Below, one piece after another: positions 40,562 through 48,284 of a DNA stretch of 64,000 nt. Position 1 is the first letter of the stretch; each line of letters opens with the position of its first letter. Source of the stretch: Nonomuraea candida (GTDB lineage: Bacteria > Actinomycetota > Actinomycetes > Streptosporangiales > Streptosporangiaceae); the NCBI RefSeq assembly GCF_000725485.1, contig NZ_JOAG01000027.1, positions 247,707 through 311,706 of the forward strand, in the 5' to 3' direction. The position numbers and the translations under genes were made by a program. Below the pieces are notes generated by a model. It ran no database searches and had not been told where the DNA came from. It worked only from the letters and a program-made list of their open reading frames with translations.

Positions 40562-40627
40562 GGCGCTTTGCCGTGATGTTACAGAACCCGCAACCATTAC
40601 ACGGCATAACTACACAAGCAAAGCGCC
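40562..40627 (-). promoter_or_regulatory. Nested inverted repeats in the terC-psd gap
   Basis: GGCGCTTTGC (40562-40571) pairs exactly with GCAAAGCGCC (40618-40627); inside it GCCGTG (40570-40575) pairs with CACGGC (40600-40605). The gap is A/T-rich compared with its surroundings. It could end terC transcripts or fold as a leader before psd. No known riboswitch matches by eye. Confidence 0.5.
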
Positions 40628-40642
40628 TCGAAGCCCATTTCG

Positions 40643-41626
40643 CTAGACCTGCTCCGGGTGCGTCTCCTCGCCCTTGCGCGCGTCGATGCGTGCCTTGATC
40701 AGGCTGGCCACGGTGGTGATCACCATGGTGGCGCCGATGACCGAGAGCGACACCCAGATGGGAATTTCGGGCGCCCAGGAGACATGGCTGGCGTGCAACG
40801 CCTCCAATACGAGCTTAACCCCGATGAACCCCAGGATGAACGCCAAACCGTAGCTGATGTAGACGAGCCGCTGCAGCAGACCGCCCAGCAGGAAGTAGAG
40901 CTGACGCAGTCCCATCAGCGCAAACGCGTTGGCCGTGAAGACGATGAAGGGATCCTTGGTGAGCCCGAAGATCGCGGGAATCGAGTCGAGCGCGAACAGC
41001 AGGTCGGTGCTGCCGATGGCGACCATCACGATGAGCATCGGCGTCACCATGCGCCTGCCGTCGATCTTGACGGTGACCTTGGAGCCGACGTAGCCCTCGG
41101 TGGTCGGGAACGCGCGGCGCACCCACCTCAGCACGACGTTCTCGTTGAACTCCTCCTCGTCGCCCTTGAGGTGCTGGCGGACGATGTTGATCGCGGTGTA
41201 GACGAGGAAGGCGCCGAAGACGTAGAACAGCCAGCTGAACCGCTCGAGCGCCGCCGCGCCCAGCGCGATGAAGATGCCGCGCATGACGAGCGCGAGCAGG
41301 ATGCCGACGAGCAGCACCTTGTGCTGGTAGGCCCGCGGCACCGCGAAGCGGCTCATGATGATGAAGAAGACGAACAGGTTGTCGACACTGAGGCTGTATT
41401 CGGTGATGTAGCCGGCGAAGAACTCGCCCGCCTTGCCCCCGCCCTCGGTGATCCACAACATCACACCGAAGGCCACGGCAAGGGCGACGTAGAACGTTAC
41501 CCAATATCCGGCCTGCCGCATGGAGAACTCTCGGGCTTCGCCGCGGTCCACGATCCACAAGTCGATCGCGAGAACAACGAGTAGACCGCCGATGACGGCG
41601 ATCCAGGCCCACATGGGTACGCTCAC
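40643..41626 (-). CDS. TerC/Alx family membrane protein
   Basis: 327 residues, about nine membrane segments. Conserved acidic membrane motifs: S-V-D-N-L-F-V-F near residue 80 and F-A-L-D-S-I-P-A near 210. Alx/TerC proteins export Mn2+ and help metallate secreted proteins. The riboswitch found upstream supports a manganese role. GTG 41626 has GGAGG at 41632-41636, which is itself part of the regulatory stem. Confidence 0.93.
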   Translation of the reverse strand: MSVPMWAWIAVIGGLLVVLAIDLWIVDRGEAREFSMRQAGYWVTFYVALAVAFGVMLWITEGGGKAGEFFAGYITEYSLSVDNLFVFFIIMSRFAVPRAYQHKVLLVGILLALVMRGIFIALGAAALERFSWLFYVFGAFLVYTAINIVRQHLKGDEEEFNENVVLRWVRRAFPTTEGYVGSKVTVKIDGRRMVTPMLIVMVAIGSTDLLFALDSIPAIFGLTKDPFIVFTANAFALMGLRQLYFLLGGLLQRLVYISYGLAFILGFIGVKLVLEALHASHVSWAPEIPIWVSLSVIGATMVITTVASLIKARIDARKGEETHPEQV

Positions 41627-41631
41627 TCAAC

Positions 41632-41767
41632 CCTCCGGCACGCGCACGCTTGATTGCCGGAGGTCTCTCCCGCCCGCGGCGAGCCGCGGACCGGCAGCCC
41701 CGGGGGCCCCTTGGAGTGGGGCTGCACCGTGATGACGAGGCTGTCGCGAAGGGATACTCCCCTCCCT
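41632..41767 (-). promoter_or_regulatory. Probable yybP-ykoY (Mn2+) riboswitch controlling terC
   Basis: Read on the minus strand, the leader has GGGGAGTA (41755-41762) near its 5' end and GAGAGACCTCCGGC (41656-41669) near its 3' end, the two hallmark conserved segments of the yybP-ykoY manganese riboswitch, with paired arms between (GGCTGCCGG, CCGCGG). The 3' segment TGCCGGAGG/CCTCCGGCA can pair perfectly over 9 bp (41655-41663 with 41632-41640), which would hide the GGAGG of terC. This suggests translational control with Mn2+ releasing the ribosome-binding site. Assignment is from remembered consensus. Confidence 0.85.
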
Positions 41768-41777
41768 AACCCAGGCA

Positions 41778-41783
41778 GTATAT
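41778..41783 (-). promoter_or_regulatory. Candidate -10 box of the terC leader
   Basis: TATACT on the minus strand just upstream of the riboswitch; a weak TTACCC lies 18 bases further up. The predicted transcription start near 41771 fits the start of the aptamer. Confidence 0.55.
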
Positions 41784-41866
41784 GAGAACGCCTCGATCTC
41801 GGGTAATCATCCTCCGGGCCTTACGCCCGATACAGGCCAGGTAGACCCCCTTGGCCCCGCTTGGAC

Positions 41867-41995
41867 CCGGCCTCCTCCCCGGCCCGTACGCCCGGAGCAG
41901 CACCGCCCCGACTCCCCTCGCACCCGGCCTCCTCACCGACCCGTACGCCCGGAGCAGCACCACCCCGACCCCGCTTGGACCCGGCCTCCTCACCG
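41867..41995. repeat. 57-bp tandem repeat at the 3' end of the GT4 gene
   Basis: Two full 57-bp units and a partial third (each begins ACCCGGCCTCCTC). The partial unit contains the stop codon of the leftward glycosyltransferase gene, so the units are copies extending from the gene end. About 84% identity between units by eye. Confidence 0.85.
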
Positions 41996-43063
41996 GCGCG
42001 GCCCGGCACAGGCCAGGTACGCCTCCAGCGCGTCCGCCACGACGTCGTCGGCGCCGGGCATCTCCCGCCCGCGCCGCTCGGCGGCCGCGGCCAGTGCCCG
42101 CGCGGCTTCCGGCGTGGCGAGCAGCCTGCGCACGGCCGCCTGGAAGCCCGCCACGTCGCCGTACGGCACGAGGATCCCGCCGTCACCGAGAATCTCCGGA
42201 ATGCCGCCGACCTCGGAGGCGATGGCCGGCGTGCCGGTCATGAGCGCCTCGCGCAGCGTGAGCGGCTGCCCCTCCCACCGGCTGGGCATCACCAGCGCAG
42301 TTGCGGCCCCCAGCAGGTCGGGCACGTCGTCCCGGTTGCCCAGCAGCACCACGGGCAGCTTTTCCGCGTCGATCCTGCGCTGCAGCTCGCCCCGCAGCGG
42401 CCCCTCGCCCGCCACCACGAACAGCGGCTCGCCGCCCTGCCACGGCCCCGCCGCGACGTCGAGCAGCGTCTCCAGCCCCTTCTGCTGGGCCAGCCTGGCC
42501 ACCGTCAACAGGATGGGCCGCTCCCCCGCCCCCAGGTCGTCCCTGACCTCCTGCGGCGTGCGCCGGGCCGGGCGGGGCACGGGCGCCGCCACGACCGCGG
42601 CCCGCACGTGCCTGGCGCCGAGCCGTCTCATCCGCTCGGCGAGGTCGGGCGAGACGGCCAGCACGTGCCCGGCCCGCCGCGCCACGATCCGCTCCAGCAG
42701 CCCGTAGACCAGCCCCACGAACCCGCCGGCGGTCAGCGCGTTGTGCAGGGTCACCACCGGCCCCGGCCGCCCCAGCGCGGCCAGCGCCCCGGCACGCAGC
42801 CCATGGGCGTGGACCACGTCGGCTCCCCGGGTCAGCCGCCTGACGGCCAGCACGGCGCGCAGGTCGTTCGCCGGATGCGGCCGGTCGGAGACGCTCACCT
42901 CCGCGAACCTGGCCCCCGCCGCCGCGAACGAGAACTGCTCCTCGACGCTCCGCGGCCCGGCCACCAGCACCTGATGCCCCCGGCGCACGAGCCCCTCGAC
43001 CAGCATCAGCACATGCCGCCCGGTGCCGCCCGACGTGGTGCCCAGCACGAAAGCCACCCGCAC
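41990..43063 (-). CDS. Glycosyltransferase family 4
   Basis: 357 residues, GT-B fold. N-terminal G-T-T-S-G-G-T-G-R-H near residue 8, V-H-A-H-G-L-R near 85; C-terminal nucleotide-sugar domain with V-A-R-L-A-Q-Q-K-G near 188, V-A-G-E-G-P near 218, and the E-x7-E type motif P-S-R-W-E-G-Q-P-L-T-L-R-E-A near 260. Retaining enzyme; sugar and acceptor unknown. GTG 43063 follows GGAGGG. It is the last gene of the cell-division/lipid-glycan run and may act on a lipid-linked sugar made by the MraY-like protein. Confidence 0.88.
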   Translation of the reverse strand: MRVAFVLGTTSGGTGRHVLMLVEGLVRRGHQVLVAGPRSVEEQFSFAAAGARFAEVSVSDRPHPANDLRAVLAVRRLTRGADVVHAHGLRAGALAALGRPGPVVTLHNALTAGGFVGLVYGLLERIVARRAGHVLAVSPDLAERMRRLGARHVRAAVVAAPVPRPARRTPQEVRDDLGAGERPILLTVARLAQQKGLETLLDVAAGPWQGGEPLFVVAGEGPLRGELQRRIDAEKLPVVLLGNRDDVPDLLGAATALVMPSRWEGQPLTLREALMTGTPAIASEVGGIPEILGDGGILVPYGDVAGFQAAVRRLLATPEAARALAAAAERRGREMPGADDVVADALEAYLACAGPRR

Positions 43064-43204
43064 GCCCCGCTCCCTCCTCATCACCTCATCCCATCCTGCC
43101 GCCCCGGCCGACCGCGGAGGACCGAACGCTCGTCAGGGGTCTCGGCCCTACCCATTGCGCCCACCGGCGGTCTCTGCCTCGCCCATCACGCCCGCCAGGC
43201 GGTC

Positions 43205-44809
43205 TCAGCCCGTTCCGCCGCGTCTCAGCAGCCCGGCCACCGCGGCGGCGTCGGCCCGGTCCGTCAGTGCCACGACCGCCGCCCCCACCGCCAGCGCCAC
43301 GACCGCGGCCAGCACGGCGGCCCCCACGTTCGCCCAGACGCCGCTCACGCCCAGCAGCGCCACCACGCCGGCGCCCGCGAGGTAGCCCAGCACCCCGCCG
43401 GCGGCCGCCGCGCCCGTGGCCCTGGCCAGCCCGGCCACGGCCCCGCTCCCCCGCGCCCGCGCCACGGACCCGAGCAGCATCGCGCCGCCCACGCTCATAC
43501 CGGCGCTCATGCCGAGCGCCATCCCGCCGATCTTCCACTGCTCGGGCAGCACCAGCACGAAGACGGTCTGGGCGACCATCACGACGACCCACCCCGTCAC
43601 GGTGCCGACGGCGACCGCCCGCCCCCGGCCGGCGGCGTACAGGACCCGGCTCAGGTGCGCGATGAGCCCGTATCCCACCAGACCGGGGGTGAACAGCGCG
43701 ATCGCCACCGCCAGCTCCTCGGCGGGCACCTCGCTCTTGCTCGCGAGGAACACCACGGCGACCGGCCCCGACGCGGCGGCCAGCACCCCGGCGGCCAGCC
43801 CCGAGACCAGCACCACGGCCCGGGTGGTGCGCGCGGCGAGCGCCGCGAACGCCTCCGGGTCGCCGGACCGGGCCGACAGCCGGGGGAACGCGCTGGTGGC
43901 GATGGGCACGGCCAGCACCGCGTACGGCACCAGGTAGATCGCCCACGCGTAGTTGTAGACGGCGATGGCGCCGTTGCCGATGGCGTTGTTCGACAGCAGC
44001 ACCACCACGATCATGGCCGCCTGCTGGGCGAGCAGCGCGGCGATGCCCGCCAGGGCGAGCCTGCGCACCTGGCCGGCCACCCCCTCGGGAAACCGTAAGG
44101 TCGGCCGCCACCTCAGCCCCAGCCGCGCCACGGGCCCGAGCACGGTCAGCACCAGGGACAGCACGCCCAGGCTGGTGCCCACCGACAGCGCCAGCTCGGC
44201 GGGCTCCGGCACGCCGGCCGGGTCGCTCATCCCGTCGCTGAGCGGCACGAACAGCAGGTAGGCCACGATGACCACGATGCTGGAGACCAGGGGCGCGGTC
44301 GCGGGGCCGGTGAAGCGGTTGTGCGCCTGCAGCACGCCGTAGAGGACGACGGCGACGCCGTACAGGGGGATCTGGGGGGCGAAGACGACCAGCATCCGGG
44401 TGGCGACCGCGCTCACCGCGCCGGCGTCGCAGTCTTCGACGCCGCCTGCGAACAACAGGCCGGTGATGGGCCCGGCGAGCAGCGCGAGCAGCACGCCCAG
44501 CGGCACGAGCGCGACGATCACCCAGGTGAGCAGCGCCGAGCCGATGCGCCCGGCCCGCTCCCGCGACTCCTGCCCGGCGGCGCCGGCCAGCACCGGCACG
44601 ACCATGCCCGCCAGCGCGCCGCCCGCGACGATCTCGAAGACGATGTTGGGGATCTGGTTGGCCGTCATGTAGGCGGTGGCCAGGCAGTTGGTGCCGACGG
44701 TCTGGGCGAAGGCGTATTGCTTGGCGAAGCCGATCACGCGCGCCAGGACGGTGATCGCCCCGATCAGCATCGCGCCGCCCGCGACGCCCCGCGCCGTCAC
44801 CACTCCCAT
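43205..44809 (-). CDS. MurJ/MviN-like lipid II flippase
   Basis: 534 residues, about 14 membrane segments (MOP exporter superfamily). N-terminal block A-R-V-I-G-F-A-K-Q near residue 25 and N-Q-I-P-N-I near 50 match the MurJ family; A-R-x-x-G-F is the conserved first-helix arginine motif. Carries polyprenyl-linked intermediates across the membrane. It lacks the large kinase and pseudokinase extension of mycobacterial MviN and may be a second, specialised flippase. ATG 44809 has GGGGAGG upstream. Confidence 0.88.
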   Translation of the reverse strand: MGVVTARGVAGGAMLIGAITVLARVIGFAKQYAFAQTVGTNCLATAYMTANQIPNIVFEIVAGGALAGMVVPVLAGAAGQESRERAGRIGSALLTWVIVALVPLGVLLALLAGPITGLLFAGGVEDCDAGAVSAVATRMLVVFAPQIPLYGVAVVLYGVLQAHNRFTGPATAPLVSSIVVIVAYLLFVPLSDGMSDPAGVPEPAELALSVGTSLGVLSLVLTVLGPVARLGLRWRPTLRFPEGVAGQVRRLALAGIAALLAQQAAMIVVVLLSNNAIGNGAIAVYNYAWAIYLVPYAVLAVPIATSAFPRLSARSGDPEAFAALAARTTRAVVLVSGLAAGVLAAASGPVAVVFLASKSEVPAEELAVAIALFTPGLVGYGLIAHLSRVLYAAGRGRAVAVGTVTGWVVVMVAQTVFVLVLPEQWKIGGMALGMSAGMSVGGAMLLGSVARARGSGAVAGLARATGAAAAGGVLGYLAGAGVVALLGVSGVWANVGAAVLAAVVALAVGAAVVALTDRADAAAVAGLLRRGGTG

Positions 44810-45175
44810 CCGGCCTCCCCGCAGCCGCTCACGCTCACGCAGACATCCTGGCAGGCCGGACCGACAACCGCGGCCGCCGGGCACGAGGGATTCACCACGT
44901 CACGCCCCGGCCTACGCCACCCGTACGAACCACACGAAGCCCCGCCGCCCGCGACCGGACCACGCGAACCTCGACAAGCCCGCGCGGACCCCGGCCGCGC
45001 GGACCCCGGCCGCGCGAACCGCCCCGGAGGCGGCCACACAAGCCGGCCCGCACGAGCCGACCCGCCAAGACCGGCGCACACGAACCGGACCACACGAACC
45101 GGACCACACGAAGGCGGGCCGGTTCGCAGGGCCGCGCACCTCGGCACCGGAAGGCGGGCTACCCGGGCGGGCGGA
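44810..45175. repeat. Intergenic region with 14-15-bp tandem repeats
   Basis: 366 bp between the MraY-like and MurJ-like genes. Holds two GCGCGGACCCCGGCC units (about 44988-45020) and a cluster of CACACGAACCGGAC units (about 45077-45112). Frames across it are Arg/Gly-rich artefacts. No promoter for the MurJ gene is clear. Confidence 0.65.
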
Positions 45176-46039
45176 TCAGGCCGGGTCGGCCGGGCGGCGG
45201 CCGAGCAGGTCGATGCGGTTGAGCACCGGGTTGCCGGCGATGACCTTGGTGAAGCTGACCTTCTCCGCCGCCGCCGTCAGCGCGACCACGGTGCCCAGCA
45301 GCGCGTAGCGGCCGGGCCTGCCCAGCTTGGTGACGGCGGCGAGCCCGAGCAGGGCGCCCAGCGCGTTGGCGCCGGCGTCGCCGAGCATCGCGCGCTCGCC
45401 CAGGTCCTCGGGCAGCAGCGCGGCGGCGGCGCCCAGCGGCACGGCGGCCAGCGCGGCCGTGGCGGGCGAGCCGCGCAGCAGCGCGGCGGCCAGCAGCGGC
45501 CCTCCGGTCAGCAGGCCGACCTTGATGGCCCGGCCGGGCCGCAGGTCGAAGAGGTTGGCGAGGTTGGCGGCGCCCGCGATGGTGGCGCCGTTGACCAGGG
45601 TGTCCACCGGCCCCCGGGAGACGAGGGCGGCGGCGCCCAGCCCACCGGCGCCGATGCCGAGGATCTTGACGGCGCCGCTGGTGACCTCGCCCCGGGCCAG
45701 CGCGGTCAGGTGTCCCTTGAAGCCCTTGGAGGAGGTGGTGCCGTAGAGGTCGTCGTAGGCGCCGACCGCGCCGCTGCCGACGCCCGCGAGCAGCGCGGCC
45801 GCGCGCACCCTGCCGGGCAGGCCGGGCGTGAGCGCGGCGGCGGCGCCCGCCCCGGCGGCGAAGGCGGGGCCTTCGAGCAGGGTGATGGGCTCGCCCCGGT
45901 GGTTCTTCCTGGTCCAGCGGCCGCTCAGGTCGGCGGGCCGGCCACGGGTGAACGCCGCGTAGGCGGCGCGGGCGGCGGCGGCGCCGATGGCGGCGCCGGC
46001 GAGGGCGTACAGCAGGCCACGGGCCCGGCTGGCAGGCAT
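45176..46039 (-). CDS. Short MraY/WecA-like membrane protein
   Basis: 287 residues, mostly hydrophobic. Family marks of polyprenyl-phosphate sugar-1-phosphate transferases: G-A-Y-D-D-L-Y-G near residue 100 (the D-D pair), F-K-G-H-L near 112, N-L-F-D-L-R-P-G-R near 167 and A-M-L-G-D-A-G-A-N near 225. Shorter than MraY (about 320-360). Could make a lipid-linked sugar or act as a regulator of lipid carrier use. ATG 46039 has GGGAGC upstream and starts one base after the preceding stop. Confidence 0.72.
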   Translation of the reverse strand: MPASRARGLLYALAGAAIGAAAARAAYAAFTRGRPADLSGRWTRKNHRGEPITLLEGPAFAAGAGAAAALTPGLPGRVRAAALLAGVGSGAVGAYDDLYGTTSSKGFKGHLTALARGEVTSGAVKILGIGAGGLGAAALVSRGPVDTLVNGATIAGAANLANLFDLRPGRAIKVGLLTGGPLLAAALLRGSPATAALAAVPLGAAAALLPEDLGERAMLGDAGANALGALLGLAAVTKLGRPGRYALLGTVVALTAAAEKVSFTKVIAGNPVLNRIDLLGRRPADPA

Positions 46040-46040
46040 G

Positions 46041-47018
46041 TCAGCTCCCTGACTGTGTGGGGGACGGGGTCGCGGACGTCGTCTCCGCCGGCACGGCGCC
46101 CGAGGCCCCTCTGCCGACGCCGTACTGGCCGGCGCGCCCGGACAGCTGCTCCCGCAGAGAGTAGACGATCGCGACGCGGCCCACGGGCATGTCGGCCGTA
46201 TCGACGGTGGAGACGCGCTTGGAGACCTCGCCCTCGTCGCGTACGGCGGCGATCGCGTCACCGGGCACCGCGGTGGTGGCGGCCGTCCCGGCCAGCACCG
46301 TGCCCTTGCCCCCGACGTCGAGCGCGTCGGCCACGGAGACGAGGGCGCCGGCCTGGGCCTCGGCGTTCTCCCCTTCGTACGGCTTCTCCGGCGCGAACAT
46401 CACCGCGAGCATGGCCCGTTTGACCGGGTCGCCCTCGACGCTGAGCAGCCCGCCCGCCTCGAACGTGCTCAGGACGTCGGCGGTGGCGGTGTTGGGCGCG
46501 CCGGCCTGGGTCTGGTCGGTGGTGACGAGCGCGGCGGCGAGCAGCGCGGCGGCGCGGTCCCAGCTCGTGGCGGTGGCCGGGAAGACCATGTTGACCGGCT
46601 TGAGCTGGTTGACCAGGCCGTCGAGCACGCCCTTGCCCTTGGGGTCGAAGAACTTCTCGGTGAACGTGACGCGCCCGGAGATCTCCGCGCCGGCCTGGTC
46701 GAGCACCTGTTCGGTGGCCTCGCGCACGGTGGTGCCGGAGCCCGGCGTCTCGATCAGCACGACGCGCTGGCCGGTCAGGTCGCCGGCCACCAGGTCGGGG
46801 GTCGCGGAGGCGATGAACTGGTCGTTGCCGGCCAGGCGGCCCTGCAGCCCGTCGATCTGCACCCGCAGCTCGTCCTTCGTCTTGGTGAGCTGGGCGCTCA
46901 CCTCCTGCGCCGACTTGACCGCGGGGTCCTGCAACAGACTGGTGCCGAGCACGATGCCCACCGCCAGGGCCAGGAAGATGGCGACGATGGAGACGAGGTG
47001 GTAGCGAAAATCGATCAC
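46041..47018 (-). CDS. steB: MctB/SteB family protein
   Basis: 325 residues: one N-terminal membrane segment (I-D-F-R-Y-H-L-V-S-I-V-A-I-F-L-A), a coiled-coil region near 35-65, then an extracytoplasmic domain with a Ser/Thr/Pro tail. Mycobacterial Rv1698 was described as copper channel MctB; the corynebacterial orthologue is SteB, partner of SteA in cell separation. Here it is coupled to steA by a GTGA overlap, which favours the cell-division role. Confidence 0.88.
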   Translation of the reverse strand: MIDFRYHLVSIVAIFLALAVGIVLGTSLLQDPAVKSAQEVSAQLTKTKDELRVQIDGLQGRLAGNDQFIASATPDLVAGDLTGQRVVLIETPGSGTTVREATEQVLDQAGAEISGRVTFTEKFFDPKGKGVLDGLVNQLKPVNMVFPATATSWDRAAALLAAALVTTDQTQAGAPNTATADVLSTFEAGGLLSVEGDPVKRAMLAVMFAPEKPYEGENAEAQAGALVSVADALDVGGKGTVLAGTAATTAVPGDAIAAVRDEGEVSKRVSTVDTADMPVGRVAIVYSLREQLSGRAGQYGVGRGASGAVPAETTSATPSPTQSGS

Positions 47019-48211
47019 GAGAAGAGTCCGACCAGCCAGAAGATGAATGCGTTCCAGAGGTCTTGCAGGCCGTTCAGCCAGGTCTGGCCGAGTGGCGACA
47101 GGAAGAGCGCGACCCCCATGGTGATCAGCGCCGTGATCACGAGCAGGAGCAGCTGGGAGGTGCTGATGCGGCTGCGGTAGAGCCTGCTCACGCCCTTGGC
47201 GTCGATGAGCTTGCTGCCGATGATCAGCCGGGTGAGGAAGGTGCTGGCCATGCCGGAGCGCCCCTTGTCGAGGAACTCCTCCAGCGTGCCGTGGGTGCCG
47301 ACGGCGACGATCAGCTCGGCGCCCTTGTCGTCGGCCAGGAGCATCGCGATGTCCTCGCTGGTGCCCGTGGCGGGGAAGATCACCGCTTCGCGGCCGAGCT
47401 GGTGCACGCGTTCGAGCCCGGGTGCCCTGCCGTCGCGGTAGGCGTGCACGACGAGCTCGGCGCCGCAGGTCAGGGCCTTGGTGGAAACCGAGTCGAAGTC
47501 GCCGACGATCACGTCGGGCAGGTAGCCGGCCTCCAGCAGCGCGTCGGCCCCGCCGTCGACGCCGACGAGGACGGGGCGGTATTCGCGGATGTAGGGGCGC
47601 AGGGTGGCGATGTCTTCCTTGTAGTGGTATCCGCGCACCACGATGAGGACGTGCCTGCCCTCCATCGGGGTGCGGATCTCGGGCACACCGACTCCGTCGA
47701 TGAGAAGCTTGCCCTCACCGCGAACGTATTCCATCGTGTTGACGGCGAAAGCCTCGATCTGCACGGCCAGGCCGGCGCGCGCCTCGGCCATGGCCGACTC
47801 GACGGCCTCGGCGGTCTGCTCCTCGCCCTTGCCGACCACGTCGTCATCGAGGTAGACGACGCCGTCGCAGACGCGGACGACGTCGCCGTCCTTGACCCGC
47901 TCGAACAGCTCCTGGTTGGCGTTGTCGATGAACGGCACGCCGGCTTCGAGCAGGATCTGCGGCCCCAGGTTGGGGTAACGCCCGCTGATGCCGCTGGCCA
48001 CGTTGACCACGGCCGCGGCTCCGCACGCGACGAGCGCCTCCGCGCTGACCCGGTCAACGTCGACGTGATCGATAATCGCGATTTCCCCGGGCTGGAGGCG
48101 TTTTGTCAGCCTCTTGGTCCGCCGGTCGATCCTCGCCACTGCCGTTATACCGGGAAGGTCGCTGACCTTCCTGCCGCGGAGGCCCGGCATTCTGCTTCCC
48201 GGAACCTTCAT
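47015..48211 (-). CDS. steA: Cytokinetic ring protein SteA
   Basis: About 398 residues. Thiamine pyrophosphokinase-like core (G-V-D-G-G-A-D-A-L near residue 235, V-I-V-G-D-F-D-S-V near 252, G-T-S-E-D-I-A near 303) and two C-terminal hydrophobic segments (L-L-L-V-I-T-A-L-I; L-W-N-A-F-I-F-W-L-V-G-L). In corynebacteria SteA works with SteB at the septum. ATG 48211 (M-K-V-P-G) preferred; ATG 48190 (M-P-G-L-R) possible. Follows recN by 73 bases. Confidence 0.9.
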   Translation of the reverse strand: MKVPGSRMPGLRGRKVSDLPGITAVARIDRRTKRLTKRLQPGEIAIIDHVDVDRVSAEALVACGAAAVVNVASGISGRYPNLGPQILLEAGVPFIDNANQELFERVKDGDVVRVCDGVVYLDDDVVGKGEEQTAEAVESAMAEARAGLAVQIEAFAVNTMEYVRGEGKLLIDGVGVPEIRTPMEGRHVLIVVRGYHYKEDIATLRPYIREYRPVLVGVDGGADALLEAGYLPDVIVGDFDSVSTKALTCGAELVVHAYRDGRAPGLERVHQLGREAVIFPATGTSEDIAMLLADDKGAELIVAVGTHGTLEEFLDKGRSGMASTFLTRLIIGSKLIDAKGVSRLYRSRISTSQLLLLVITALITMGVALFLSPLGQTWLNGLQDLWNAFIFWLVGLFS

Positions 48212-48284
48212 CAAGACCATCCTGCCAGAGCAAAACAGCGCGGAGGCCACGCATGACGCGGCGTGTCCGCTATGTCACCCAGGA

